Part shown: piece after piece, positions 1 to 5,639 of the stretch | How the letters are laid out: every line of letters begins with the position of its first letter | How positions within the stretch are numbered: position 1 is the first letter of the stretch | DNA from: QQUD01 sp039029915 | GTDB lineage: Bacteria; Chloroflexota; Anaerolineae; Promineifilales; Promineifilaceae | Direction of reading: 5' to 3' | DNA length: 7,565 bases | Assembly: GCA_039029915.1 (NCBI GenBank) | Contig: JBCCFD010000404.1 | Coordinates: forward strand, 1-7,565 | Notes under the pieces: model-generated | Database searches by the model: none | The model's input: the letters and a program-made list of their open reading frames with translations, nothing else | Told to the model about the DNA's origin: nothing | Made by a program: the position numbers and the translations under genes

Positions 1-195
1 ATATTACGAATGTCAATTCGTTTCAATTTGAAATGAGTACCTTAATAATTACCCAAAATTGTACCCTCTATCCATTTGGAAGAGGCACAAATCATTTATT
101 TTGAGAAAAAGGGATGGCGTTAGGAAGTAACTAAATTTAGGGGAGGAAACGTATACGTATGATTCGTCTTATTTACAAAAAGGGTGAAGAATTCT
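1..195. other. AT-rich stretch without a convincing gene
   Basis: This lies downstream (3') of the leftward hypothetical gene. I see no reading frame with family resemblance. Visible structure is limited to a small hairpin (ACGAAT at 6-11 and ATTCGT at 16-21, loop of 4), too weak and without a T-tract to call a terminator, and a 10-bp palindrome ACGTATACGT at 149-158. A Shine-Dalgarno-like GGGGAGGA (140-147) is followed, after an over-long gap, by a 39-codon ORF (159-278) that runs antisense into the neighbouring gene; I do not call it a gene. Confidence 0.5.
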
Positions 196-729
196 TTAGA
201 GCCCAATTGACTCAAGCCAGTCAGCAACGGCTTCTCGCGTCCACCAATTCATATCAACAAGTGCCATCATTTCCTTAGCAATTGAGTTCCGCCGACCGGT
301 AGGACCGGTAACGATGGTATTGGCGAGATCAATACCAGTGTGCTGACTTAACTTTAAAACGGCCGTAGAAAAGGAGAATTGAGGGTCAAATACCGTTTGC
401 TCACCGAAGGCGCCTACAAAAGCGGCCGCAATTGCACAGGTATGAATGTGGGTTTCGCGCTCGTAATGATAATAACCGGTTACTACTTTTTGAATGAAGT
501 TATTGCGGCAAAGAGGATGCTTTTGACTACCTAAACGAAGAAGAGCGGATAAACGATGGGCTCGAGAAGTGCGTACCGAAGTACCCGTTAGTTTATATTG
601 GGGTTCAACAACGGCCGTTTCCCTTGGCATAGCCGGCAAATCGATAACATCTGGATTGAGGGGGCGGGTTGGAATACGTGATTGATTGAGTAAGCCTGTG
701 TCAAATTGATAGATACCTGTTTTATACAT
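196..729 (-). CDS. Conserved-looking hypothetical protein, 177 aa
   Basis: I do not recognise the function. The product is a soluble-looking 177-residue protein with no signal peptide or obvious membrane helix. An Ala/Gly-rich segment CAIAAAFVGAFG (about residues 98-109) follows a His/Tyr-rich stretch (YYHYERETHIH, 86-96). The C-terminus carries WWTREAVADWL (162-172), which looks like a short amphipathic helix. Two copies of the iterated palindrome ACGGCCGT fall inside the gene, both read as Thr-Ala-Val (residues 38-40 and 122-124), as in the lys genes, so the gene looks native to this genome. The ATG at 729 is preceded by only a weak purine run (GAAGAGA). It is divergent from the lysine operon, separated by a long AT-rich spacer, so shared function cannot be inferred. 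The frame is convincing because it is long, starts with ATG and shares the genome's motif usage. Confidence 0.7.
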   Translation of the reverse strand: MYKTGIYQFDTGLLNQSRIPTRPLNPDVIDLPAMPRETAVVEPQYKLTGTSVRTSRAHRLSALLRLGSQKHPLCRNNFIQKVVTGYYHYERETHIHTCAIAAAFVGAFGEQTVFDPQFSFSTAVLKLSQHTGIDLANTIVTGPTGRRNSIAKEMMALVDMNWWTREAVADWLESIGL

Positions 730-935
730 TCTCTTCGTCGTGATAAGGGCAAGGTGTACAACAATTTATCACTGTTTAGACTTTAATTTTGATTCCCTAC
801 AAAAAAAATTACGAGCAATATGAATACAACCTAAACAAGCTACCAATCATTTTTTGTCTAAACTTTTACGATTTCCCAACATTTTCGTCAAATATAAACT
901 GATAAAACCAATCCTGCCGATACAGTAATATTCCT
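730..935. other. AT-rich divergent intergenic region
   Basis: This is noncoding DNA between the leftward hypothetical gene and the lys promoter. It should contain the promoter of the leftward gene, but I cannot place one with confidence. An 8-bp inverted repeat (GTTTAGAC at 774-781, GTCTAAAC at 856-863) is present. In AT-rich DNA of this length such a pair can arise by chance, so I do not call it an operator. The AT-rich sequence directly upstream of 936 could act as an UP element for the lys promoter. Confidence 0.5.
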
Positions 936-964
936 TTGACAGGAAAACGGCCGTTTGCTATACT
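936..964 (+). promoter_or_regulatory. Sigma70-type promoter of the lys operon
   Basis: TTGACA at 936-941 is a perfect -35 box. It is followed by a 17-bp spacer and TATACT at 959-964, with a TG at 956-957 giving an extended -10 (TGCTATACT). The expected start point is near 971, after a GC-rich discriminator (CCGCGTC), a feature often linked to stringent control. The spacer contains one full AACGGCCGTT palindrome (946-955), so a protein or methyltransferase binding that motif would sit between the two boxes. The predicted start is only about 4 nt before the ATG of the first leader peptide. No other convincing promoter is seen between here and lysW. Confidence 0.85.
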
Positions 965-974
965 CCGCGTCGGT

Positions 975-1052
975 ATGAAAAATTTAATCAGCAACCGCAC
1001 CAATAAGAAGAGCAAGAAGGCAAAAGCAGAAACCCCAAGGTTATCTGGTTAG
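975..1052 (+). CDS. Lysine-rich leader peptide 1 (25 aa)
   Basis: This short ORF starts at ATG 975 and ends at TAG 1050-1052. Six of 25 residues are lysine (K2, K11, K12, K14, K15, K17), five of them in the block TNKKSKKAKA (residues 9-18), encoded by AAG AAG, AAG AAG and AAA. It begins about 4 nt after the predicted transcription start, so it would be translated from a nearly leaderless message; no Shine-Dalgarno sequence is present. The ORF is followed at once by alternative pairings and a strong intrinsic terminator, the arrangement expected of an attenuator control peptide (trp, his, leu and thr leaders are known examples). The peptide itself probably has no function; the act of translation senses charged tRNA-Lys. 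The last codons overlap the 5' strand of the antiterminator. Confidence 0.82.
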   Translation: MKNLISNRTNKKSKKAKAETPRLSG

Positions 1053-1098
1053 GCTCGGTTGCCTAAACGATTCGAATGCGAACGCCCTGCCAGATAAC
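1040..1098 (+). promoter_or_regulatory. Antiterminator pairing of attenuator 1
   Basis: GTTATCTGG (1040-1048), inside the last codons of leader 1, is perfectly complementary over 9 bases to CCAGATAAC (1090-1098), which spans the top of the terminator stem and its loop. The two foldings are mutually exclusive. A small hairpin (TTAGGC 1049-1054 with GCCTAA 1061-1066, containing the leader stop codon) stacks inside. Geometry fits attenuation: a ribosome stalled on the Lys codons up to 1025 would cover to roughly 1036 and leave 1040-1048 free, whereas a ribosome at the stop codon (1050-1052) would cover that strand and let the terminator form. Pairings are read by eye; energies were not computed. 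Confidence 0.72.
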
Positions 1099-1118
1099 TG
1101 GCAGGGCGTTTTTTATTT
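1081..1118 (+). terminator. Intrinsic terminator of attenuator 1
   Basis: This is a perfect 13-bp stem (AACGCCCTGCCAG 1081-1093 with CTGGCAGGGCGTT 1098-1110) with a 4-nt ATAA loop, followed by TTTTTTATTT (1109-1118). It is a very strong rho-independent terminator on the + strand. It lies 171 nt before lysW and just after leader peptide 1, so it can only act on the lys leader transcript. The opposite strand has no T-tract after the stem. Confidence 0.93.
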
Positions 1119-1134
1119 AAGAATGGATCCAGCA

Positions 1135-1197
1135 ATGAACCATCTATCAATTGATACCAGCAAGAAGATCAAGAAGACGAAGGCCCTTTATAGGTGA
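1135..1197 (+). CDS. Lysine-rich leader peptide 2 (20 aa)
   Basis: This second control ORF runs from ATG 1135 to TGA 1195-1197. Five of its 20 residues are lysine, all encoded by AAG, in the block TSKKIKKTKA (residues 8-17). The block aligns codon for codon with the one in leader 1 (pattern T-x-KKxKKxKA; 23 of 30 bases identical), so the two modules look like an old duplication. An in-frame ATG at 1123 would give a 24-residue version. Neither start has a strong ribosome-binding site; GGAT at 1125-1128 is the best candidate for ATG 1135. The ORF begins 16 nt after the T-tract of terminator 1, so it is made only when polymerase has escaped the first attenuator. Confidence 0.8.
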   Translation: MNHLSIDTSKKIKKTKALYR

Positions 1198-1236
1198 GTT
1201 CTGCTTGGAAAATTATTTTTCAACGAGAAGCGGGCT
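1197..1236 (+). promoter_or_regulatory. Probable antiterminator of attenuator 2
   Basis: Bases 1197-1206 (AGTTCTGCTT), starting at the last base of the leader-2 stop codon, can pair with AAGCGGGCT (1228-1236), the entire 5' arm of terminator 2. This gives nine pairs including two G-U, with one bulged T at 1199. The enclosed sequence forms an A/T hairpin (GAAAA 1208-1212 with TTTTC 1217-1221). A ribosome at the stop codon would mask 1197-1206; one stalled on the Lys codons (1162-1182) would leave it free. The design matches attenuator 1 but the pairing is less perfect, so confidence is lower. Confidence 0.55.
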
Positions 1237-1265
1237 GACCAAATAGGTAGCCCGCTTTTTTTATT
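1228..1265 (+). terminator. Intrinsic terminator of attenuator 2
   Basis: The stem is AAGCGGGCT (1228-1236) with AGCCCGCTT (1249-1257), 9 bp, extended by ACC/GGT (1238-1240 with 1246-1248) around an AAATA loop, and followed by seven T residues (1256-1262). It is a strong rho-independent terminator ending about 24 nt before the lysW start codon. Its position between leader peptide 2 and lysW makes it the last checkpoint before the structural genes. Confidence 0.92.
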
Positions 1266-1288
1266 GATGATTCAAAGGAGATTTAAAA

Positions 1289-1459
1289 ATGAACAAAGTT
1301 GAATGTATTGAATGTGCAGCAGAGGTAGAAGTTCCAAGCGACGCAATTGTTGGGGAGCTTTTGATTTGTGAAGAATGCGATGCTGAACTAGAAGTAACCG
1401 CGCTTATTCCATTAACCATCGCCTTAGCCCCTGAGGTAGAAGAAGATTGGGGCGAGTAA
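1289..1459 (+). CDS. lysW: LysW amino-group carrier protein, 56 aa
   Basis: LysW is the small acidic carrier whose C-terminal glutamate is joined to the alpha-amino group of alpha-aminoadipate. It protects that group and presents the intermediates to LysZ, LysY, LysJ and LysK. The sequence shows a CxxC pair at residues 6-9 and another at 27-30 (zinc-ribbon ligands), and it ends in EDWGE, the family's diagnostic tail, with Glu56 as the attachment residue. Length and acidity match the family. The ATG at 1289 has an excellent ribosome-binding site (AAAGGAG, 1274-1280, 8 nt upstream), the strongest in the operon, fitting a carrier needed in excess. It is the first structural gene after terminator 2. 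LysW can also serve ornithine synthesis in some lineages, but the lysine-rich leaders point to lysine here. Confidence 0.97.
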   Translation: MNKVECIECAAEVEVPSDAIVGELLICEECDAELEVTALIPLTIALAPEVEEDWGE

Positions 1460-1520
1460 GATTTAAAAGGCTTTGCATAGAGGTTTTAATGGGAACGGAA
1501 CTCCCAAAGTGAGGCAAATT

Positions 1521-2423
1521 ATGAAAGTTGGCGTTTTATATTCGCGTGTGCGAATGGAAGAAAAATTACTTATTAAAGAGTTAGAGCGTCGTGGTGTCGA
1601 TTACGACCTCATTGATGTTCGTAAATTTTTCTTCAATCTTGAAGACCGAGAAAACTGGCATCAATACGATGTTATTTTAGAAAGATGCGTGAGCCATTCT
1701 CGCGCGTTGGCATCTCTACAAATCTTAGGAGCATGGGGCATTCCTTGTGTCAATACAGCCCAAGTTGCCACTATCTGTGGAGACAAACTCAATACCAATA
1801 TGGCACTTTTGGCGCACGATGTGCCCACGCCAATTGCCCACATCGCCTTCACCGAAGAATCAGCTCTAGATGCCATCGAATCGCTTGGCTATCCGGCTGT
1901 CCTTAAACCTGCTGTTGGCTCTTGGGGACGCTTGATGGCCAAGGTAAACGATCGCGAAGCAGCGGAGGCAATTTTAGAGCATAAAGCCACCCTCGGCTCA
2001 TATCATCACTCTATTTTTTACATCCAAGAGTATATCGACAAACCAGGGGAGGATATTCGGTCGTTTGTGGTTGATGGGGAAACCATATGCGCCATTACGC
2101 GTCAGTCTGAACATTGGATTACCAACACGGCCCGCGGTGGCCAATCGGCTAATTGCCCAGTCACGCCAGAAATTGACCGCTTATCAAGAATGGCGGCAGA
2201 AGCAGTTGGCGGCGGTATGGTCGCGGTTGATCTCATGGAAACACCCAACGGTCGTTTACTCGTCAACGAAGTTAATTACACCATGGAGTTCCGCAACAGC
2301 ATTGAACCAACCGGTGTCAACATTCCAGCCCGCATGATTGACTACGTCCTAGCGGTTGGTGAAGGCAAAGCAACCGACAATTTGGTTCTAAATGGGGCAC
2401 CGCTTTATGGAGAACCCAACTAA
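1521..2423 (+). CDS. lysX: LysX, LysW-alpha-aminoadipate ligase
   Basis: LysX is an ATP-grasp ligase (RimK-like superfamily) that uses ATP to attach alpha-aminoadipate to Glu56 of LysW, the first step of the carrier-bound half of the pathway. The 300-residue product begins MKVGVLYSRVRMEEKLL, typical of the family. ATP-grasp features are GDKL (K89), LKPAVGSWGR (K129 and the glycine-rich loop), EDIR (177-180), TNTARGG (201-207) and the metal ligands D237, E250 and N252 (VNEVNYTMEF). The NYTMEF segment resembles that of bacterial LysX; I take it as mild support for AAA rather than glutamate as substrate. I chose ATG 1521 over an in-frame TTG at 1473 because homology begins at 1521 and GAGG (1511-1514) precedes it. 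The gap after lysW is 61 nt; the stop codon overlaps the lysY start by one base (TAATG). Confidence 0.95.
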   Translation: MKVGVLYSRVRMEEKLLIKELERRGVDYDLIDVRKFFFNLEDRENWHQYDVILERCVSHSRALASLQILGAWGIPCVNTAQVATICGDKLNTNMALLAHDVPTPIAHIAFTEESALDAIESLGYPAVLKPAVGSWGRLMAKVNDREAAEAILEHKATLGSYHHSIFYIQEYIDKPGEDIRSFVVDGETICAITRQSEHWITNTARGGQSANCPVTPEIDRLSRMAAEAVGGGMVAVDLMETPNGRLLVNEVNYTMEFRNSIEPTGVNIPARMIDYVLAVGEGKATDNLVLNGAPLYGEPN

Positions 2424-3448
2424 TGATTCAAGCATCGATTGTGGGCGGTAGCGGCTACGCTGGTGGAGAACTCTTGCGTTTGCTGCTGGGGCACCCTGAA
2501 GTAGAGGTGCAACAGGTCACCTCTCAGCGCTTAGCAGGCAGATTTATTCATTCAACCCACCCTAACCTGCGTGGCTCCACAAGGCTCAAATTTTCAGACA
2601 TTGCGGATTTGCAGCCGTGCGATTTGCTTTTCTTAGCGCTGCCGCACGGTCGAGCGTCTGAAAATTTTGATCAATTTGCAAAGTTGGCACCTCGGATTGT
2701 GGATTTATCAGCAGATTTTCGGTTGCGCAGCGCTGAAGCGTATGCGCAATGGTATGGCAAGCCCCACCCCAATCCAGCTTTGCTAGATCGGTTTGTCTAT
2801 GGCTTACCTGAGATTTATCGGGAAGATCTCAGTCAGGCGAGCTATATCAGCGGGGTTGGCTGTAATGCAACGGCCGTTAATCTAGCCCTTCTGCCGCTGG
2901 CTAAACGCGGACTAATTGAAAGGGCCGTGATCGAGGTCAAAGTTGGTTCGTCCGAAGGGGGCAACAGCCACAGCCTGGCTAGCCACCATCCTGAACGAGT
3001 CAACGCCGTACGCTCATTTGCCCCAACAGGGCATCGGCATCAGGCAGAAATGAAGCAGGCGCTTGGCGAATTTGAACTCCACTTTTCCGCAACGGCCGTT
3101 GAGCTTGTGCGCGGCGTTTTGTGTACAGCCCACGTCTTCCTCAATGAAAATTTATCTGAAAAAGAGGTATGGAAACTGTACCGCGAAGCGGTCCGTGATG
3201 AACCGTTTATGCGCATTGTGAAGGACAAACGGGGCATCTATCGATATCCAGAACCGAAAATATTGGCTGGCACCAACTTTTGTGATGTCGGCTTTGAGAA
3301 AGACCCATTCAGCAATCGCTTAGTTGTTATCAGCGCCATTGATAATTTGATGAAAGGGGCAGCCGGAACGGCCGTTCAAGCGATGAACGTGATGATGGGC
3401 TGGCCCGAAACAGCCGGGCTTGGGTTCGTAGGGTTACACCCAATTTAG
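2423..3448 (+). CDS. lysY: LysY, LysW-aminoadipyl-phosphate reductase
   Basis: LysY is the NADPH-dependent reductase of the ArgC family; it converts LysW-bound alpha-aminoadipyl phosphate to the semialdehyde. The 341-residue protein has a nucleotide-binding GGSGYAGGE (8-16), LPHG (73-76), the catalytic cysteine in GVGCNATA (C147) and the conserved TGHRHQAE with His204. The CNATA context, instead of the PGCYPT of classical ArgC, is what LysY-type enzymes show. ATG 2423 overlaps the lysX stop by one base, so the two are translationally coupled; GGAG at 2409-2412 inside lysX is the likely ribosome-binding site. Three AACGGCCGTT palindromes lie in the gene (2869, 3091, 3367), each read as Thr-Ala-Val. 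Confidence 0.94.
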   Translation: MIQASIVGGSGYAGGELLRLLLGHPEVEVQQVTSQRLAGRFIHSTHPNLRGSTRLKFSDIADLQPCDLLFLALPHGRASENFDQFAKLAPRIVDLSADFRLRSAEAYAQWYGKPHPNPALLDRFVYGLPEIYREDLSQASYISGVGCNATAVNLALLPLAKRGLIERAVIEVKVGSSEGGNSHSLASHHPERVNAVRSFAPTGHRHQAEMKQALGEFELHFSATAVELVRGVLCTAHVFLNENLSEKEVWKLYREAVRDEPFMRIVKDKRGIYRYPEPKILAGTNFCDVGFEKDPFSNRLVVISAIDNLMKGAAGTAVQAMNVMMGWPETAGLGFVGLHPI

Positions 3449-3570
3449 AAGAGAGAAGAGAGAGGAGAGAAAAGAGATGAGCGTCTTATGCTCTCCACTC
3501 TGACTAGCTGACCAGCTGAAATGCTGACACGCTCACAGCTATGTGAAATTTACATAAAAGCAAAGAATCT
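3449..3570 (+). repeat. Low-complexity spacer between lysY and lysZ
   Basis: The first part (about 3447-3480) is an almost pure A/G run of GAGA type. The next (3491-3540) is a degenerate series of CTGA/GCTGA units with two AGCTG copies (GACTAGCTGACCAGCTGAAA). GGAGAG (3464-3469) can pair with CTCTCC (3491-3496). There is no T-tract and no gene. The last 30 bases are AT-rich and lead into lysZ with only a weak ribosome-binding site (AAAG, 3562-3565). I read it as simple-sequence filler inside the operon, not an element with a demonstrated role. Confidence 0.6.
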
Positions 3571-4377
3571 ATGTTAATTGTAAAAGTTGGCGGTAGCGAA
3601 GGGATTGATTACGGTGCCGTTTGTGATGATGTTCAAAAATTAGTAGCAGAGGGGCAGAGGATGGTGCTCGTTCACGGTGGCTCCCATTTGACCAATGAGG
3701 TCGCCACGGCGTTAGGGCACCCACCCCGCTTTATTACCTCACCTTCTGGCTACACCAGCCGTCTAACCGACCGCCGCACCATCGAGATATTTGAGATGGT
3801 GTACTGCGGTCAAATGAATAAGAGTCTAGTGGAGATGCTCCAAGCGCGCGGCATCAACGCCATCGGGCTTTCGGGGATGGACGGCCGTTTATGGGAAGGG
3901 CCGCGCAAAAAAGCTGTCCGCGCCATTGAAAACGGCCGTAAACGAATTATTCGTGACAATTACACCGGCAAAGTGGAAAACGTGAATACAGCCCTGCTCA
4001 ACAGTCTGCTCGACAGCGGCTATCTGCCCGTCCTCACCCCACCGGCTATCAGCTTTGAAGGGGAAGCAATCAATGTGGATGGTGATCGTGCTTCGGGCGC
4101 AACGGCCGTTGCTATGCAGGCCGAAACGCTCATCATTCTGTCAAATGTCCCCGGTGTTCTGAAGGCATTCCCTGATGAGTCATCGCTGATTCAAAACATC
4201 AGCACTGACGAAATTGACGAAGTTGCTGAAAAATACGCCGAAGGCCGCATGCGGATCAAGCTGCTCGGTGCCAAAGAGGCCCTCCAAGGTGGTGTCAGTC
4301 GAGTCGTCCTTGGCGATGCACGAGGTGAGAATCCGATTATGAAGGCATTTCGAGGGGAAGGGACTGTAATTGGATAA
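3571..4377 (+). CDS. lysZ: LysZ, LysW-alpha-aminoadipate kinase
   Basis: LysZ is an amino-acid kinase of the ArgB family that phosphorylates the side-chain carboxylate of LysW-bound alpha-aminoadipate with ATP, producing the substrate of LysY. The 268-residue protein has the N-terminal KVGGS (K5, G7, G8), VHGG (34-37), the substrate-binding YTSRLTDRRT (61-70), NVDGDRASG (168-176) and GRMRIKLL (225-232, K230 contacting ATP in the family). The ATG at 3571 coincides with the start of the conserved beta strand LIVKVGGS, so nothing longer is needed. Motif copies at 3881, 3932 and 4102 are read as DGR, NGR and TAV. It follows lysY after a low-complexity spacer, and its weak ribosome-binding site suggests lower translation than lysW. 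Confidence 0.95.
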   Translation: MLIVKVGGSEGIDYGAVCDDVQKLVAEGQRMVLVHGGSHLTNEVATALGHPPRFITSPSGYTSRLTDRRTIEIFEMVYCGQMNKSLVEMLQARGINAIGLSGMDGRLWEGPRKKAVRAIENGRKRIIRDNYTGKVENVNTALLNSLLDSGYLPVLTPPAISFEGEAINVDGDRASGATAVAMQAETLIILSNVPGVLKAFPDESSLIQNISTDEIDEVAEKYAEGRMRIKLLGAKEALQGGVSRVVLGDARGENPIMKAFRGEGTVIG

Positions 4378-4469
4378 TTGGGAGATTGGGGATTGGAGAT
4401 TGGAGATTAGCAAAACAGCAATCGCAAATTGTCAATCACCCTAATCCCAGCACCCAATCAGGAAATATT
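4378..4469 (+). repeat. Degenerate GGAGATTGG repeats between lysZ and lysJ
   Basis: Four to five units of GGAGATT/GGGGATT with a period of about 8-9 bases fill 4378-4409. A loosely complementary CAATCACCCTAATCCC-type stretch (about 4433-4460) could fold back on them as an imperfect hairpin. Related units recur after lysJ (5640-5690) and near 7187-7203. In one frame the spacer stays open and extends lysJ upstream to a TTG at 4386, but the encoded sequence is repeat-derived and unlike aminotransferases. AGGA at 4460-4463 serves the real lysJ start at 4470. Confidence 0.65.
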
Positions 4470-5639
4470 ATGAACAGTATGGAATTAGAATCAAGATACA
4501 CCAGCGGCGTTTATGGCAAACGGCCGTTTACGATGGTACGGGGTGAAGGGGCAACGCTGTGGGATGAAAACGGCCGTTCTTATATCGACTGCGGGGCAGG
4601 CATCAGCGTGGCCAATGTCGGCCATAGCCATCCTGTTGTGACCGCCGCGATAACAAGCCAAGCCAGCACCTTGCTCAACTGCCCAGAGATGTTTTACAAC
4701 GATCAGCGCGCTCAATTTTTGTCACGACTGGCCGCTATCTTACCTGGCGATCTCGACCGCATCTTCTTATGCAACTCAGGCACGGAAGCCATAGAGGGGG
4801 CAATTAAGTTCGCTCGCCTCAGCACAGGGCGCTCTGAGGTAATCTCTACCGTTCGAGGATTTCACGGCCGTACGATGGGAGCGCTGTCCGCTACCCACAA
4901 CAAAAAATATCGCCAACCATTTATGCCGCTCATTTCTGGCTTTTCACACGTCCCATTTAACAAAATTGAGGCGATGGAAACGGCCGTTACTGACCAAACT
5001 GCCGCCGTTATTGTGGAGATTGTTCAAGGTGAAGGAGGCGTTCGTCCGGGAAGCCGTAGCTACTTCCAAGCCCTACGCAAACTTTGTGCCGATCGAGGCG
5101 CACTGCTCATCTTGGATGAAGTGCAAACAGGATACGGCCGTACCGGCAGCATGTTTGCCTGCGAACAGATGGGTATTGTCCCTGACATCATCTGTTTAGG
5201 GAAGGCAATCGCAGCCGGTGTGCCGATGGGCGCAATCGGGTTAGGTGGTCGGGTTACCGATTTACCAAAAGGAAGCCACGGCTCGACCTTTGGCGGCAAT
5301 CCACTGGCCTGTGCCGTGGCCAATGCGGTGCTGGACATTTACGAGGCCGAAGGGTTGGTTGAACGGTCGGCCCAGCTTGGTGCACGGCTGCTTGAAAAAC
5401 TGCAGGCCATTCAATCTCCGATTATTCGCGACGTGCGCGGCATGGGTTTAATGATTGGCATTGAGCTTCGTCAGCGCGTTATGCCGTTTGTTTTAGCATT
5501 GATGGCGGAAGGCATCGTTGTCCTCAATGCAGGCCCTAATGTGCTGCGCCTTTTGCCGCCACTGGTTATTTCAGAAGCGGAATTGGATGTGGTGGTGGAG
5601 CGGATAACGGCCGTTCTTCAGCCGGAGGTTGTGGGGTGA
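4470..5639 (+). CDS. lysJ: LysJ, LysW-lysine semialdehyde aminotransferase
   Basis: LysJ is a class-III PLP-dependent aminotransferase (ArgD family). It transfers an amino group, normally from glutamate, to LysW-bound aminoadipate semialdehyde, giving LysW-lysine. In the 389-residue product NSGTEA (102-107) binds the cofactor phosphate, GFHGRT (130-135) follows, LDEVQTG (215-221) holds the Asp that pairs with the pyridine nitrogen (D216), LGKAIAAG (243-250) carries the Schiff-base lysine K245, and STFGGNPLA (272-280) is also typical. I start at ATG 4470 (AGGA six bases upstream) rather than the TTG at 4386, whose extra residues come from the repeat spacer. Six ACGGCCGT palindromes lie in the gene (4520, 4570, 4864, 4980, 5134, 5607), the densest in the window, and they use all three codon phases (KRPF, NGR/HGR/YGR, TAV). 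Confidence 0.95.
   Translation: MNSMELESRYTSGVYGKRPFTMVRGEGATLWDENGRSYIDCGAGISVANVGHSHPVVTAAITSQASTLLNCPEMFYNDQRAQFLSRLAAILPGDLDRIFLCNSGTEAIEGAIKFARLSTGRSEVISTVRGFHGRTMGALSATHNKKYRQPFMPLISGFSHVPFNKIEAMETAVTDQTAAVIVEIVQGEGGVRPGSRSYFQALRKLCADRGALLILDEVQTGYGRTGSMFACEQMGIVPDIICLGKAIAAGVPMGAIGLGGRVTDLPKGSHGSTFGGNPLACAVANAVLDIYEAEGLVERSAQLGARLLEKLQAIQSPIIRDVRGMGLMIGIELRQRVMPFVLALMAEGIVVLNAGPNVLRLLPPLVISEAELDVVVERITAVLQPEVVG

Noticed and set aside
159..278. 39-codon ORF (MIRLIYKKGEEFF...) after a GGGGAGGA sequence
   Set aside because: The spacing from the ribosome-binding-like sequence to the ATG is 12 nt or more, two thirds of the ORF is antisense to the 196-729 gene, and the product has no recognisable features.
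422..429. GCGGCCGC in the hypothetical gene counted as an iterated-palindrome copy
   Set aside because: It shares the CGGCCG core but lacks the A and T flanks that define the motif; likewise CCGGCCGC at 7512.
774..863. 8-bp inverted repeat GTTTAGAC/GTCTAAAC as an operator
   Set aside because: The arms are about 75 nt apart in AT-rich DNA where such a match is not rare, and no symmetry extends beyond 8 bases.
965..1288. Lysine (L-box) riboswitch in the lys leader
   Set aside because: I see no large multi-helix aptamer; the leader is accounted for by two K-rich ORFs and their terminators.
1473..1520. Upstream TTG start for lysX adding 16 residues
   Set aside because: The extra residues (HRGFNGNG...) lie before the conserved LysX N-terminus and ATG 1521 has a ribosome-binding site.
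1661..1906. Overlapping frames on both strands inside lysX, and similar ones inside lysY, lysZ, lysJ and lysK
   Set aside because: They are shadows of strongly supported family members in the main frame.
4386..4469. Upstream TTG start for lysJ adding 28 residues
   Set aside because: The extension is encoded by the degenerate GGAGATTGG spacer and is unlike class-III aminotransferases; ATG 4470 has AGGA in good position.
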